Source: an uncultured Pseudomonadales bacterium (lineage in GTDB: Bacteria; Pseudomonadota; Gammaproteobacteria; Pseudomonadales; Porticoccaceae). From it: a stretch of 64,000 bases of DNA. The translations under genes and the position numbers were made by a program. Of this stretch, positions 29,705-40,123 are shown in pieces. Location of the stretch: the NCBI GenBank assembly GCA_943788445.1, contig CALSQH010000001.1, positions 1 to 64,000 of the forward strand, read 5' to 3'. Each line of letters begins with the position of its first letter. Positions within the stretch are counted from its first letter, which is position 1. The notes beneath the pieces are model-generated. The model was not told the origin of the DNA, did no database searches, and was given only the letters and a program-made list of their open reading frames with translations.

Positions 29705-29717
29705 TAAAGAGAGCGTT

Positions 29718-30926
29718 ATGGCTAAAATTATAATTATTGGCGCTGGTGGTGTCGGTCAGGTTGTGGCGCACAAATGTGCCCAGTTGGCAGATGTATTCGG
29801 CGAGATTGTGCTGGCCAGTCGCACTGAGAGCAAGTGTCATAAAATTGCTGCGCAGATACAAGAGCGCTACGGTCGCAAGATTGCAACTGCCTCGGTCGAT
29901 GCTGACAATGTCCCCGAATTAGTCGCACTGTTTGAACGTGAAAAACCTTACGTGGTGATCAATGTCGCCTTGCCCTATCAGGATCTGACGATTATGGATG
30001 CCTGCCTTGAAACTGGCGTGCACTATATGGATACCGCTAACTATGAGCCTCTGGATACGGCCAAGTTTGAATACAGTTGGCAGTGGGCCTACCAGCAACG
30101 ATTTAAAGATGCAGGTTTGATGGCTTTGCTGGGCTGCGGGTTTGATCCCGGCGCGACCAATGTATTTACCGCCTATATTGCGAAACATTATTTCGATGAA
30201 ATTCACAGCTTGGATATTATTGATGTCAACGGTGGTGACCACGGTTACCCCTTTGCCACCAACTTTAATCCAGAGATTAATATTCGCGAAGTCACTGCAG
30301 ACTGTCGGCACTGGGAAAATGGTGAATTTGTCACCACGCCAGCGATGTCGACCCAGCAGTCGTTTACCTGCCCTGAGGGGGTAGGTAGTTTTAATATCTT
30401 CCGTATGTATCACGAAGAACTGGAATCCTTGACGCTGAATTTTCCGACGATTAAAAAGGCACAGTTCTGGATGAGCTTTGGCGACAGTTATCTAAAGCAC
30501 CTTGAGGTGCTCGGCAATGTCGGCATGACCGGCATCGAGCCGATTGAATATCAGGGCCAGCAGATTGTACCGATTCAGTTTCTGAAAGCGCTGTTGCCCG
30601 ATCCCTCTACTCTCGGTCCGCGCACTGTGGGCAAAACCTGTATTGGCTGTGTGGTGAGCGGCATTGTCGATGGACGTGAAAAAACTGTTTATCTGTACAA
30701 TGTTAAGGACCATCAAGACTGTTATCGTGAAGTGCAGTCACAGGGTATTTCCTACACAACAGGCGTACCGGCAATGATTAGCGCCAAGTTGATGCTTGAG
30801 GGTCAGTGGATGAAGCCGGGCGTGTGGAATATTGAGCAGATGGATCCGGATGCCTTTATGGCTGATATGAATGAGCATGGGCTTTCATGGACGGTGATTG
30901 AAGACCCCAATTTTGACTTGCTTTGA
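29718..30926 (+). CDS. Saccharopine-dehydrogenase family protein, carboxynorspermidine/carboxyspermidine synthase
   Basis: IIIIGAGGVGQVVAHKCAQL NAD(P) motif, VINVALPYQDLTIMDACLETGVHYMDTANYE, ALLGCGFDPGATNVF; adjacent to nspC. Confidence 0.9.
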   Translation: MAKIIIIGAGGVGQVVAHKCAQLADVFGEIVLASRTESKCHKIAAQIQERYGRKIATASVDADNVPELVALFEREKPYVVINVALPYQDLTIMDACLETGVHYMDTANYEPLDTAKFEYSWQWAYQQRFKDAGLMALLGCGFDPGATNVFTAYIAKHYFDEIHSLDIIDVNGGDHGYPFATNFNPEINIREVTADCRHWENGEFVTTPAMSTQQSFTCPEGVGSFNIFRMYHEELESLTLNFPTIKKAQFWMSFGDSYLKHLEVLGNVGMTGIEPIEYQGQQIVPIQFLKALLPDPSTLGPRTVGKTCIGCVVSGIVDGREKTVYLYNVKDHQDCYREVQSQGISYTTGVPAMISAKLMLEGQWMKPGVWNIEQMDPDAFMADMNEHGLSWTVIEDPNFDLL

Positions 30927-30948
30927 TTGAGCTGGGAATTTAAGGCCT

Positions 30949-32118
30949 ATGATCAAGTGTAAAACCTTTCAAGTATTTGACCCCTCGCGGGTGCCTTCGC
31001 CCTGTTTTGTCGTCGATGAAGTGGCGGTCGAAAACAACCTGCGTATCTTGCAGCGCGTTCAGCAGGAGTCTGGGGCCAAAGTTCTGTTGGCATTAAAAGC
31101 ATTCTCGATGTTTAGTATGGCGCCACTTTTTGATCGCTACCTTAATGGCACCTGTGCCAGTGGTCTTTATGAGGCGCGACTTGGCTACACTGAATTTGAC
31201 GGTGGCGTGCATACCTTCTGTGCTGCCTACAAAGAGGAGGAGCTACTCGAAATACTGCAGATATCCGATCATGTGGTGTTTAATTCGTTCGGCCAGTGGC
31301 AACGATTTCAGTCGATTATTCATGAAGCTAAACTACAGCGTCCAGAACTTCATTTTGGCCTGCGTATTAATCCTCAGCACTCGGAGGGGACCACAGCGAT
31401 CTATGATCCCTGCGCGCCGGGTTCACGATTGGGTATTCCTAAAAGTGAATTTGCTGGCCATGGGCTGAAAGGTATTAGCGGGCTGCATTTTCACACCCTC
31501 TGCGAGCAAGATTTTGCCCCATTAGATCGTACTCTGGCGGTTGTGGAAGAGCAGTTTGGCGATCTGTTACACAAGATGGAATGGGTTAATTTTGGCGGTG
31601 GACACCATATTACTCGGGCAGACTATCCGGTTGACGCGTTGATTAAACGTATTGTCGAGTTTCAGGAAAAATACGCCGTACAGGTTTATCTGGAACCGGG
31701 TGAAGCCGCGGTATTGCACAGCGGCGTTCTGGTCGCTGAGGTTTTAGATATCACGTATAACGAAATGGAATTGGCGATTCTCGATACCTCGGCAACCTGT
31801 CATATGCCGGATACGTTGGAAATGCCCTATCGCGCAGATATTTTCACGGCAGGGTCAAAGGATCACAAGGCGTTTAATTACCGACTCGGCGGCCAGACCT
31901 GTCTGGCGGGTGATGTGATGGGTGACTATAGCTTCGATGCGCCATTAGAGATTGGTCAGCGCTTAATGTTTGATGATATGGCCCATTACACCATGGTTAA
32001 AACTATGACCTTTAATGGTGTCGGGCTGCCTGCTATCGCCAGTTGGAATTCGCAGACTGACGAGCTAAGAGTGGTAAAAGAATTTGGCTACGATGATTTT
32101 AAACAGCGCTTATCCTAA
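30949..32118 (+). CDS. nspC: Carboxynorspermidine decarboxylase
   Basis: PSPCFVVDE, VLLALKAFSMFSMAPLFD (PLP Lys region), GISGLHFHTLCEQ, WVNFGGGHHITRADYPVD, YLEPGEA. Confidence 0.93.
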   Translation: MIKCKTFQVFDPSRVPSPCFVVDEVAVENNLRILQRVQQESGAKVLLALKAFSMFSMAPLFDRYLNGTCASGLYEARLGYTEFDGGVHTFCAAYKEEELLEILQISDHVVFNSFGQWQRFQSIIHEAKLQRPELHFGLRINPQHSEGTTAIYDPCAPGSRLGIPKSEFAGHGLKGISGLHFHTLCEQDFAPLDRTLAVVEEQFGDLLHKMEWVNFGGGHHITRADYPVDALIKRIVEFQEKYAVQVYLEPGEAAVLHSGVLVAEVLDITYNEMELAILDTSATCHMPDTLEMPYRADIFTAGSKDHKAFNYRLGGQTCLAGDVMGDYSFDAPLEIGQRLMFDDMAHYTMVKTMTFNGVGLPAIASWNSQTDELRVVKEFGYDDFKQRLS

Positions 32119-32160
32119 GACGCTTTTAATGAAAAGAAATCACCTGAGGGGGATATAAAA

Positions 32161-33054
32161 ATGTCTGAATTTGATCAGTTAGCGGCGCCGGGCTATCCGA
32201 TATTTTTGGGTTCGGAATTTAAGCATCCAAAACCTGAACAAGCTTTTTTCCATATCTTGCCTATGCCTCTCGAGGAGTCGGTCTCCTATGGAGGTGGTAC
32301 GGCTGATGGTCCAGCCTCTATTCTCGAGGCATCTTGGCAGTTGGAAACTTGGGATGGTAAAAGTAATCCCAGTGAAAAAGGCATTTACACCCATCCCCCA
32401 GTGGATGTTAGCGGCACGCCAGAGCAGGCGATTGATCGGATTGCTGCGGCGACTACGGCATTGATTAAAGTCGGTGGCTTTCCGGTGGGTTTGGGCGGTG
32501 AGCACACGGTGACCTACGGCATTATCAAAGGGCTTATCGATGCCGGTATTGAAGATTTTGGCGTGGTGCAAATTGATGCCCATGCGGATCTGCGTGAGGC
32601 CTACGAAGGTAATCCCTTCAGCCATGCGTCGGTGATGAAGCGTATTGTCGATCTGGATATTCCATTATTTCAGCTTGGCGTACGAGCGTTCTGTGAGGAG
32701 GAGAGGGATACTCGTAAGGTTTATGGGGTAGGGCATCTGGATGCGGATATTCTGGTGCCGAAAAATATTCAGTCCATCGCTCTGCCCGATGATTTCCCCG
32801 ACAATGTGTTTTTCACTCTGGATATTGACGGCATGGATCCAACCATCTTTCCCTCAACCGGCACGCCTGTTCCCGGCGGTCTCGGTTGGTATCAAACCCT
32901 TGGGCTGTTTGAGTCGGTGGTTAAGCAGCGCAATATTATTGGTATGGATATCACCGAGTTTGCGCCTATTGCAGGCTTCCATGGCTACCAGTTTTCTGCG
33001 GCACTGTTGGCTTACAAGATGATGGGTATAGTTCAGCGAGAAACCCTGAGATAA
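32161..33054 (+). CDS. speB: Agmatinase (ureohydrolase family)
   Basis: GGEHTVTYG, DAHADLREAYEGNPFSHASVMKR, LDIDGMDPTIFPSTGTPVPGGL. Confidence 0.93.
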   Translation: MSEFDQLAAPGYPIFLGSEFKHPKPEQAFFHILPMPLEESVSYGGGTADGPASILEASWQLETWDGKSNPSEKGIYTHPPVDVSGTPEQAIDRIAAATTALIKVGGFPVGLGGEHTVTYGIIKGLIDAGIEDFGVVQIDAHADLREAYEGNPFSHASVMKRIVDLDIPLFQLGVRAFCEEERDTRKVYGVGHLDADILVPKNIQSIALPDDFPDNVFFTLDIDGMDPTIFPSTGTPVPGGLGWYQTLGLFESVVKQRNIIGMDITEFAPIAGFHGYQFSAALLAYKMMGIVQRETLR

Positions 33055-33095
33055 AAAAAGCCCTTTATAACCAGCTGGATATAAAGGGCTTTTTA
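33053..33095 (+). terminator. Intrinsic terminator after speB
   Basis: AAAAAAAGCCCTTTAT-AACCAGCTGG-ATAAAGGGCTTTTTA hairpin with U-run. Confidence 0.88.
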
Positions 33096-33147
33096 TCAAT
33101 CGCTCTTTAATTAAGTGCGCTTTAATCAAACGCTCTTAAAATAAGAG

Positions 33148-34861
33148 CTATTCAAATTCATCAGACCAGATCGGTGGAGCTGTAGAGCCGGCATTTTCTG
33201 AATAGATTCTAATGTAATCAATCTCCATGGCACTCTGGCTGAAGTTCCGCGAAATATTGTCCTGTATGGCAACATTTAATAACAGGTACTGCTCTGCATC
33301 ATAGGGCCAGGTGTCGGAATTTTTAACCGTTGGCGCGTATCGGTAATGCTCATTACCATTGACACTAAAGATGATGCGATCACTGTTCCAATCCATCTCG
33401 TAGACATGAAATTGCGTAGAGGCAGTACTAATATACTGTCCGCCGTGGTTAATGGTGCCGCCATGGCTGGAAGGGGTGTGCATAGCGCTCTGCACATAAT
33501 TCTGATTATTGCCCCAGTGCTCCATAATGTCGATCTCGCCACAGGCCGGCCAGCCAGTAGTGCCAAAGCCCTGAGTCTGCCAGTAACCGCCATTCTCAGT
33601 AATGTTTTTACCCAGAGTCCAGATTGCCGGCCAGGTGCCAGGGCCCGTAGGAAGCTTTGCTCTAACCTCTACACGTCCATATTTAAACGCGAACTTGGAA
33701 TTGAGTCGTGCCGACGTGAACTCTTTGGTATGTCCCTGGTCTGTAAAACTCTCTTGAATAGCAACAATTTTCAAACTGCCATTGCTGACGTAGGAGTTTT
33801 CAATACGGTTGGTGTAGTGCTGCTGTTCGTTATTGAACCAGCCCCAGCCATTGGGTAGTCGGGTTTGATGGAACCAATTGTTTGAATTAATCGCTTTGGC
33901 GGTAGGGTTGCCGCCACCTGTGGTGTTATCTCCACCACCAGTATCTACGTTACCAGTATCTACGTCACCAGCATCATCGGTCACGTAAATATTTTTAACG
34001 ATAACCGGAGAATCGCGATCGACTATATACATGAGGAACGATGAGTAGGTGTTGTTTGGATTCTGTGGTGGGATGGTTACGGTGTATTCAAGCTCAGCTT
34101 CACCGGTGATTAGGATCGGATCAAGATTAAACGTCGCACCAACATTTGGATAGGGCATACGCTCAAAGCGAAAGTAAATGCGCGTATCACTGCCGCCGGC
34201 TGGAATAGCCGCGTTAAAGGTGATTGTGCCGCCATCAGCAAATGAAAATGGGTAGACATCAAAGTTCATATTGGCAAAACCGGCCCAGCTCTCTGCACTG
34301 GCTGGGACGTTATAGGTAGAGGTTTCATCCTCAAATAGTGCGCCATCAAATCCTTCGATCATATCGATCTGGCTAGGCTCGCTATTGCCTGACCCATTGC
34401 CAGTGCCGCTATCAGCCTCTTGAATGATAACTGTTCGAGTGACACTGGCACTGTTGCCGGCACTATCTTGAACGCTATAAGTCAGGGTATAGGTGCCAGC
34501 TGCACTGCCAACTGAACCTGTTGTGGTGATATTTTGAGTGAGAAACCCATCAACATTATCGTTGGCGGTTGCACCCTGATCGAAGAAAGATTGTCCCGCT
34601 TCAAGAATGACTGTCGCTTCGCCAGCAAGGGAAATTACTGGATTTACAGTGTCAGTGCTGGTATTTCCGCCGTTATTGCCTGTACCGCCATCGGTAGTTC
34701 CGCCGTCAGTAGCTCCACCGTCAGTAGCTCCACCGTCAGTAGTTCCATCAATAGGTGAACCGCCACTATTGGAGGTTACCACCACCACCACCACCGCCGC
34801 AAGCATGCAATGATAATGTTAAAAGCACAGCACAGATTAAGGCTAGTCGGTTATTAATCAA
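33148..34861 (-). CDS. GH16-family (laminarinase-like) lipoprotein with DUF5011/HYR-like domain; apparent frame break at the (GGT)6 tract
   Basis: GH16 catalytic motif WPACGEIDIMEHWG; FGRVEVRAKLP-like region; DUF5011-like domain; lipoprotein signal LINNRLALICAVLLTLSLHAC from TTG at 34861 lies in a different frame from the main ORF (see findings). Confidence 0.82.
34690..34746. repeat. 15-bp tandem repeats encoding (TDGG[A/T]) linker
   Basis: ccgtcagtagctcca units in tandem, translated as TDGGATDGGATDGGTTDGG. Confidence 0.85.
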
Positions 34862-35086
34862 AATGTATTCCCTCAATTATTTCGGCTCTATGGCCAATAT
34901 TTTGTCGCTAGTTTTAGATTCTGGATTTTACCTAGATCTCATTTTATGAATGGTATACGGATTAGTGGAAAATCCTATCTATTTTCGATAACAGGCTTGC
35001 CAGCTGAGTCGAGCGGTTCGTTCTTGGCTGTAAACCGGACTATTTGAAGCATCACTATTTGCAATAAGGCTCCAATAACTCAATAT

Positions 35087-36181
35087 TTATGTTGCTTTGG
35101 ATGCGACAAGGTTGCTTGCCCTGTGGTGCTTGAGGTAATCCTTAGCGCTGATCGGTGGATATTTGCCCTCTGGGCCATAGATAGTTTGTCGACTGTTTGC
35201 TTGGCAGAAAAAAGCCATAGATTGGCGCGGGCCAAAAGGCCCATTGCCCTCAGGCATTACTACTCGGTGGGGTGTGGAGTGTAGTTTATCATCGCTCCAA
35301 CGCATTAACATATCGCCGATATTACAGGTAATTAACCCCTCGTCAGGAGTCACTGGAGCCCAGATTTGGGTTTCTTTTGTCTGTTCGCAGCAGATCTCTA
35401 AACCGCGTTGATGGTTGCGCTGAAATAATAGGGTTAAACAGTCATAGTCGGTGTGGGCGCCGGCCCACCATTGCTGAGTCGGGGTAGGGGGTTTTTCATT
35501 GCTCTTGGTCTGTTTTATGTCTTCATTCGTTTTATCGCTGGCGTAATAGTGTAACAAGCGCAATGTGCTTTGATAATCCGATTGCTCTGGGTTGTGGGCA
35601 TGGGTGAAGAAATCCTTGTCGAGACCCAATTTTTCGGCAAAACAACTCATCAATTGCATGCTCAGGAACCAACAGGAATTTTCAAATGCCAACAGCTGTT
35701 TCTTAAAACCGGGTAGCTGGGATTCTTTTGGCCACAGTCCCTTCATTCTTGGGGGGGTTACTTGGTAAGACTCTTTCTCATCTGCGCGGCCTGTGGAAGA
35801 CCGAACCTGTGTCCTGGATTCCCAGCCAGAATTTCTAGCAGCGCGGAGTGGAAATTTGGTTTTTTCACTTTCAGGTAAATCAAAGAATCGACTAGCCTGA
35901 ATAAATGCAAAATCAATATCCTTGGTTGGGATGCCGTGGTGAACTAGTTGGAAAAAACCATAATTAGTCGCAGCATCCCAAAGTTTTTCGCTGATCTCTG
36001 CCCTGCGCTGGGAAAAATTAGATAGATCTATCAGCGGAATAGTTCGTGATACTTTATCTCTCTTGGAGGTTTTGACTGTAACGGGCGGCATAGTTTTTTT
36101 CTGCGCTTTAGTCATAACGGTTGGTTTCGGACTGGCGGGGTAATTCGTTTCTGGATTGCTGTGGGTTTGCTGGTTATTCAT
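35087..36181 (-). CDS. 2-oxoglutarate/Fe(II)-dependent dioxygenase (isopenicillin N synthase-like family)
   Basis: IPLIDLSNF N-terminus, GFFQLVHHGIP, HTDYDCLTLLFQ and HRVVMP...RQSMAFF motifs. Confidence 0.9.
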   Translation of the reverse strand: MNNQQTHSNPETNYPASPKPTVMTKAQKKTMPPVTVKTSKRDKVSRTIPLIDLSNFSQRRAEISEKLWDAATNYGFFQLVHHGIPTKDIDFAFIQASRFFDLPESEKTKFPLRAARNSGWESRTQVRSSTGRADEKESYQVTPPRMKGLWPKESQLPGFKKQLLAFENSCWFLSMQLMSCFAEKLGLDKDFFTHAHNPEQSDYQSTLRLLHYYASDKTNEDIKQTKSNEKPPTPTQQWWAGAHTDYDCLTLLFQRNHQRGLEICCEQTKETQIWAPVTPDEGLITCNIGDMLMRWSDDKLHSTPHRVVMPEGNGPFGPRQSMAFFCQANSRQTIYGPEGKYPPISAKDYLKHHRASNLVASKAT

Positions 36182-36645
36182 TAATGGGCCGCTGTAAGAT
36201 TATCTGCAAATTTATTTAGAAATATTTGCAAATTCTGTGCCGAAATAGCCAATTTTCATGACTTACAGCTAATTAGTGCGTAAATGCTATTGCGGGCGTA
36301 AGCGGGCTTTCTATCAGGCTTTATAGGTCGCAATAAAAATGCACCAATAGAAGTCTAGTTTGCTAATAAAAATACCTGTTGGCTAATGATTTGAACTATT
36401 TGAGTGCGCTGCAATGTTTGATTAATAGTTGATAAAAAGCCGTTAAAAGTAGTTTTATAAGTGTCTTGATTTTATGGGGTATAGAAAGAAAGTTTTTTGT
36501 ATACAGATAGAGGTGGTAATGTCATCTGTGCTTTTAACTTGATCTATTCGATATCTGCCGAAGCTATTCTTGATTTGTTACAATGCCTCGGCTAAATGTC
36601 AGTCCAATAGATTTTGCTAACGCGGTAATATTTCCAAGGTAATTT

Positions 36646-37644
36646 ATGTCCGAACAATATGTCTCCTGCGCACTCTACAAGTTTGTCACACTGCCAGATT
36701 ATGCAGCCCTGCGTGAGCCTCTTTTAAACGCTATGACCGCGAACAATGTGTTTGGCACTTTGCTGTTGGCGAAAGAGGGTATTAATGGCACTGTCTCCAG
36801 TACCCGTGAAGGGGTCGACGCGCTGCTAAAGTGGCTGGGCCAGCAGCCGGGTCTGGAAAATATAGATACCAAAGAGTCCTATCATTCCGAGATACCTTTT
36901 TATCGCACCAAGGTTAAGCTTAAAAATGAAATTGTCACCATGGGTGTTGAGGGTATAGACCCCAAGCAGGTTGTTGGCACCTACGTTAAGCCGGAAGATT
37001 GGAATGCGCTGATTTCCGATCCGGATGTGGTATTGGTGGATACCCGCAATGACTACGAAGTAGAGATTGGCACCTTTGAAAATGCCGTGGACCCAAAGAC
37101 CAAAACCTTCCGTGAGTTCCCCGCCTGGGCGGAAGAAAATCTGGATCCGGAAAAGCATAAAAAAGTGGCGATGTTTTGTACCGGCGGTATCCGCTGTGAA
37201 AAGTCCACGGCCTATATGAAAGAGCAGGGCTTTGATCAGGTCTACCATCTCGAGGGCGGCATTTTAAAATATTTAGAAAAGGTGCCGAAAGAGCAGACTC
37301 TTTGGTCTGGGGAGTGCTTTGTTTTCGATAACCGCGTTGCTGTGGATCACGATTTGAAACGAGGTTCCTACGATCAGTGTCACGCCTGTCGTATGCCGAT
37401 TACCGAGCAGGAGAAAGAACATCAGCATTATCAGGAGGGACTTTCATGTCACCACTGTTATGGCACTGTAGATGAGGAGCAAAAACAGCGCTTTGCGGAG
37501 CGTCAAAAACAGGTAAAGCTCGCCAAGGAGCGCGGTGAAGAACATATTGGCAATGCTGCTCAAGAGGCTGCTGAGCGACGCAGAGCTGAGAAGAAGGCAG
37601 AGAAGGCGGCGCACCGCTCTCGACCGCCAGAACCTGAATTATAG
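36646..37644 (+). CDS. trhO: tRNA uridine(34) hydroxylase, rhodanese-like
   Basis: [54 protein letters not shown]. Confidence 0.93.
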   Translation: MSEQYVSCALYKFVTLPDYAALREPLLNAMTANNVFGTLLLAKEGINGTVSSTREGVDALLKWLGQQPGLENIDTKESYHSEIPFYRTKVKLKNEIVTMGVEGIDPKQVVGTYVKPEDWNALISDPDVVLVDTRNDYEVEIGTFENAVDPKTKTFREFPAWAEENLDPEKHKKVAMFCTGGIRCEKSTAYMKEQGFDQVYHLEGGILKYLEKVPKEQTLWSGECFVFDNRVAVDHDLKRGSYDQCHACRMPITEQEKEHQHYQEGLSCHHCYGTVDEEQKQRFAERQKQVKLAKERGEEHIGNAAQEAAERRRAEKKAEKAAHRSRPPEPEL

Positions 37645-37687
37645 TTCGGTTTATAGCTCAGTTAACTCATGGATTTCATGAAATTTT

Positions 37688-38530
37688 CTAGCTTTCTCGG
37701 ACCAGCCACCTTAGCTTGAACCCCGCTTTGGGCGATTGTCCCAAGGTGGTTACCAGCCAGGGTAAGATATCACTCATTTGCTGTTCTAGCTTCCAAGGTG
37801 GATTGATAACAATCATCCCCGAACCTGTCATGCCGTAGCGGTTATTTTCGGCGAGCACATTGAGTTCGATCTGCAGTGTTGCGGGTAGCTCCGGTGCAGA
37901 GAATTTACGTTCGAGAAAGCTCACATCGTCGCTGTGAACAACCGGATACCAGATAACAAAGGTTCCACTGGCCCAGCGTTTTAAACCCTCCATTACGCCC
38001 TTTACGACATCGCTGTACTCATGATCGAGTTCGTAGGGCGGGTCTATCAATACCATTCCCCGGCGCTCTATAGGTGGCAGTGCGGCTCTGAGGTTGGAGA
38101 ATCCGTCTAATTTATCAATCTGGGTGCGTCGATCTTGTTTAAACAATGATTGCAGGCGTGGAAAGTCTGCTGGGTGTAACTCACTCAGTCGCAGTCGATC
38201 CTGACGACGGCAGAGTTCTTTTGCCAGCAGGGGGCTGCCGGGGTAGCTGCGCAGCTCGCCATCGACATTCAGGGCTTTGATGACATCCATAAAGGGTTGC
38301 AGTTCTACAGGGCAATCCTGCTGCCATAGGCGATTAATACCGTCCAAATATTCGCCGGTTTTATCCATCTCTTTTGAGTGCAGATCGTAGCAGCCAGCAC
38401 CGGCGTGGGTGTCGATATAAACGAAGGCTTTATCCTTTACTTTAAGGGATTGCAGGATCAAAGATTGAACGCTGTGTTTGAGGACATCGGCATGATTGCC
38501 TGCATGAAAACTGTGACGGTAAGACAGCAT
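37688..38530 (-). CDS. rlmJ: 23S rRNA (adenine(2030)-N6)-methyltransferase
   Basis: MLSYRHSFHAGNHADVLKH, VLIDPPYE, VINPPWKLEQQM. Confidence 0.93.
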   Translation of the reverse strand: MLSYRHSFHAGNHADVLKHSVQSLILQSLKVKDKAFVYIDTHAGAGCYDLHSKEMDKTGEYLDGINRLWQQDCPVELQPFMDVIKALNVDGELRSYPGSPLLAKELCRRQDRLRLSELHPADFPRLQSLFKQDRRTQIDKLDGFSNLRAALPPIERRGMVLIDPPYELDHEYSDVVKGVMEGLKRWASGTFVIWYPVVHSDDVSFLERKFSAPELPATLQIELNVLAENNRYGMTGSGMIVINPPWKLEQQMSDILPWLVTTLGQSPKAGFKLRWLVRES

Positions 38531-38611
38531 AGGTAAACTCTAAGTCTCTGCGCTGATTAGCGCGCCAGTGGTTAGTGGTTGATGATTAATGGTTTGAAGC
38601 CGTAACGCTAT

Positions 38612-40105
38612 TTAATCGACGAGTACACGCTGGACGGCATCATTCCAGCCGGCAACCTTTGCGTTGCGCTGTTGCTCTGACATCTGCGGATCAAAATGTT
38701 TATCTAGGCGCCAGCTCTCAGCAAAACCCTGCTGATCGGGCCAGACACCGGCCCGAGAACCGGCCAGCCAAGCGGCGCCCAATGCGGTAGTTTCAGCAAT
38801 AACCGGTCGGTCAATCGGGGCCTGCAAAATATCGGCAAGCCGCTGCATAGTCCAGTCGCTGGCTACCATGCCGCCATCGACGCGCAGAACGGTTTTGGCG
38901 TTTTGTTGCCAGTCGGCGTGCATGGCATTGAGTAGATCCAAGGTTTGATAGCAGACTGATTCCAGTGCGGCTTGGGAAATTTCCGCAGGGCCCGTGCCGC
39001 GTGTTAATCCTATCAGTGCGCCGCGCGCGTTAGGATCCCACCAGGGTGCACCGAGTCCGGTAAAAGCTGGGATCATATAAACCTGTTGATTTTCATCTGC
39101 CTGTGCTGCTAGCTCACCGGATTGACTGGCCGAGTCAATAATGCCTATGCCATCCCGCAGCCACTGAACGGCGGCACCAGCGATAAAGATTGAGCCTTCG
39201 AGCGCATAGGTGACTTTGCCATCCAGTTGATAGGCGATAGTGGTGAGCAATCTATTTTTAGAGGCAACGGCGGTCTCGCCGGTATTTAACAGCGCAAAGC
39301 AGCCGGTACCATAGGTCGACTTGAGCATACCTTTTTCGAAGCAGGCTTGGCCCAGAGTGGCGGCATGTTGGTCGCCAGCTATACCCATCACGGCAATCGG
39401 ATCGCCAAACAAATCAGTACTGCCAAAATCAGCTGCGCAGTCTTTAACCTCTGGAAGGAGTGAGCGAGGTATGTTGAACAATATTAGCAGTTCCTCATCC
39501 CATTCACCGCTGTGAATATTGTAGAGCAGGGTACGTGAGGCATTGGTGGCGTCGGTGGCGTGGGATTTCCCCGCGGTTAAATTCCACAGTAACCAGCTGT
39601 CCATGGTGCCAAAAGCCAGTTCGCCGCGCTCGGCTCGGTCGCGAGCGCCTGCAACGTTGTCCAGTAGCCAGGCGATTTTTGTCGCAGAGAAATAGGGGTC
39701 GAGCAACAGACCAGTCTTACTGCTCACCATGGGCTCATGACCCTCTGCTTTCAGTTTATTGCACAGATCTGTAGTGCGTCGATCTTGCCAGACAATAGCA
39801 TTATGAATCGGTTCGCCGCTGTTCCGGTCCCAGATGAGGCTAGTTTCTCTCTGGTTGGTAATGCCGATACTGGCAATCTGCGATGGGCTTACGGCGGCTT
39901 TGGCGATGGCCTCTCTGGCGGTATCGAGACTGGTTTGCCAAATATCTATGGCGCTGTGCTCAACCCAGCCTGAATTGGGAAAGTGCTGCTCAAATTCATA
40001 CTGAGCCTGCTCGACAATGGCATAGTTACTGTCAAAGAGAATCGCTCGCGATGAGGTTGTTCCCTGATCCATTGCCAGTACCAGCTTGTCTTTAGCGTCA
40101 CTCAT
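38612..40105 (-). CDS. glpK: Glycerol kinase
   Basis: [36 protein letters not shown]-like and [21 protein letters not shown] motifs. Confidence 0.96.
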   Translation of the reverse strand: MSDAKDKLVLAMDQGTTSSRAILFDSNYAIVEQAQYEFEQHFPNSGWVEHSAIDIWQTSLDTAREAIAKAAVSPSQIASIGITNQRETSLIWDRNSGEPIHNAIVWQDRRTTDLCNKLKAEGHEPMVSSKTGLLLDPYFSATKIAWLLDNVAGARDRAERGELAFGTMDSWLLWNLTAGKSHATDATNASRTLLYNIHSGEWDEELLILFNIPRSLLPEVKDCAADFGSTDLFGDPIAVMGIAGDQHAATLGQACFEKGMLKSTYGTGCFALLNTGETAVASKNRLLTTIAYQLDGKVTYALEGSIFIAGAAVQWLRDGIGIIDSASQSGELAAQADENQQVYMIPAFTGLGAPWWDPNARGALIGLTRGTGPAEISQAALESVCYQTLDLLNAMHADWQQNAKTVLRVDGGMVASDWTMQRLADILQAPIDRPVIAETTALGAAWLAGSRAGVWPDQQGFAESWRLDKHFDPQMSEQQRNAKVAGWNDAVQRVLVD

Positions 40106-40123
40106 AATGGCTTGCCCTTTCTT

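Noticed and set aside
34768-34790. (GGT)6 tract as simple triplet phase variation
   Set aside because: Gain or loss of whole GGT units does not change frame. Only a 1-2 nt change would restore the fusion, so ordinary triplet slippage does not explain it.
36182-36645. 464-bp gap as a hidden gene or sRNA
   Set aside because: AT-rich with no ORF of note, no clear terminator hairpin and no recognisable RNA family; left unannotated.
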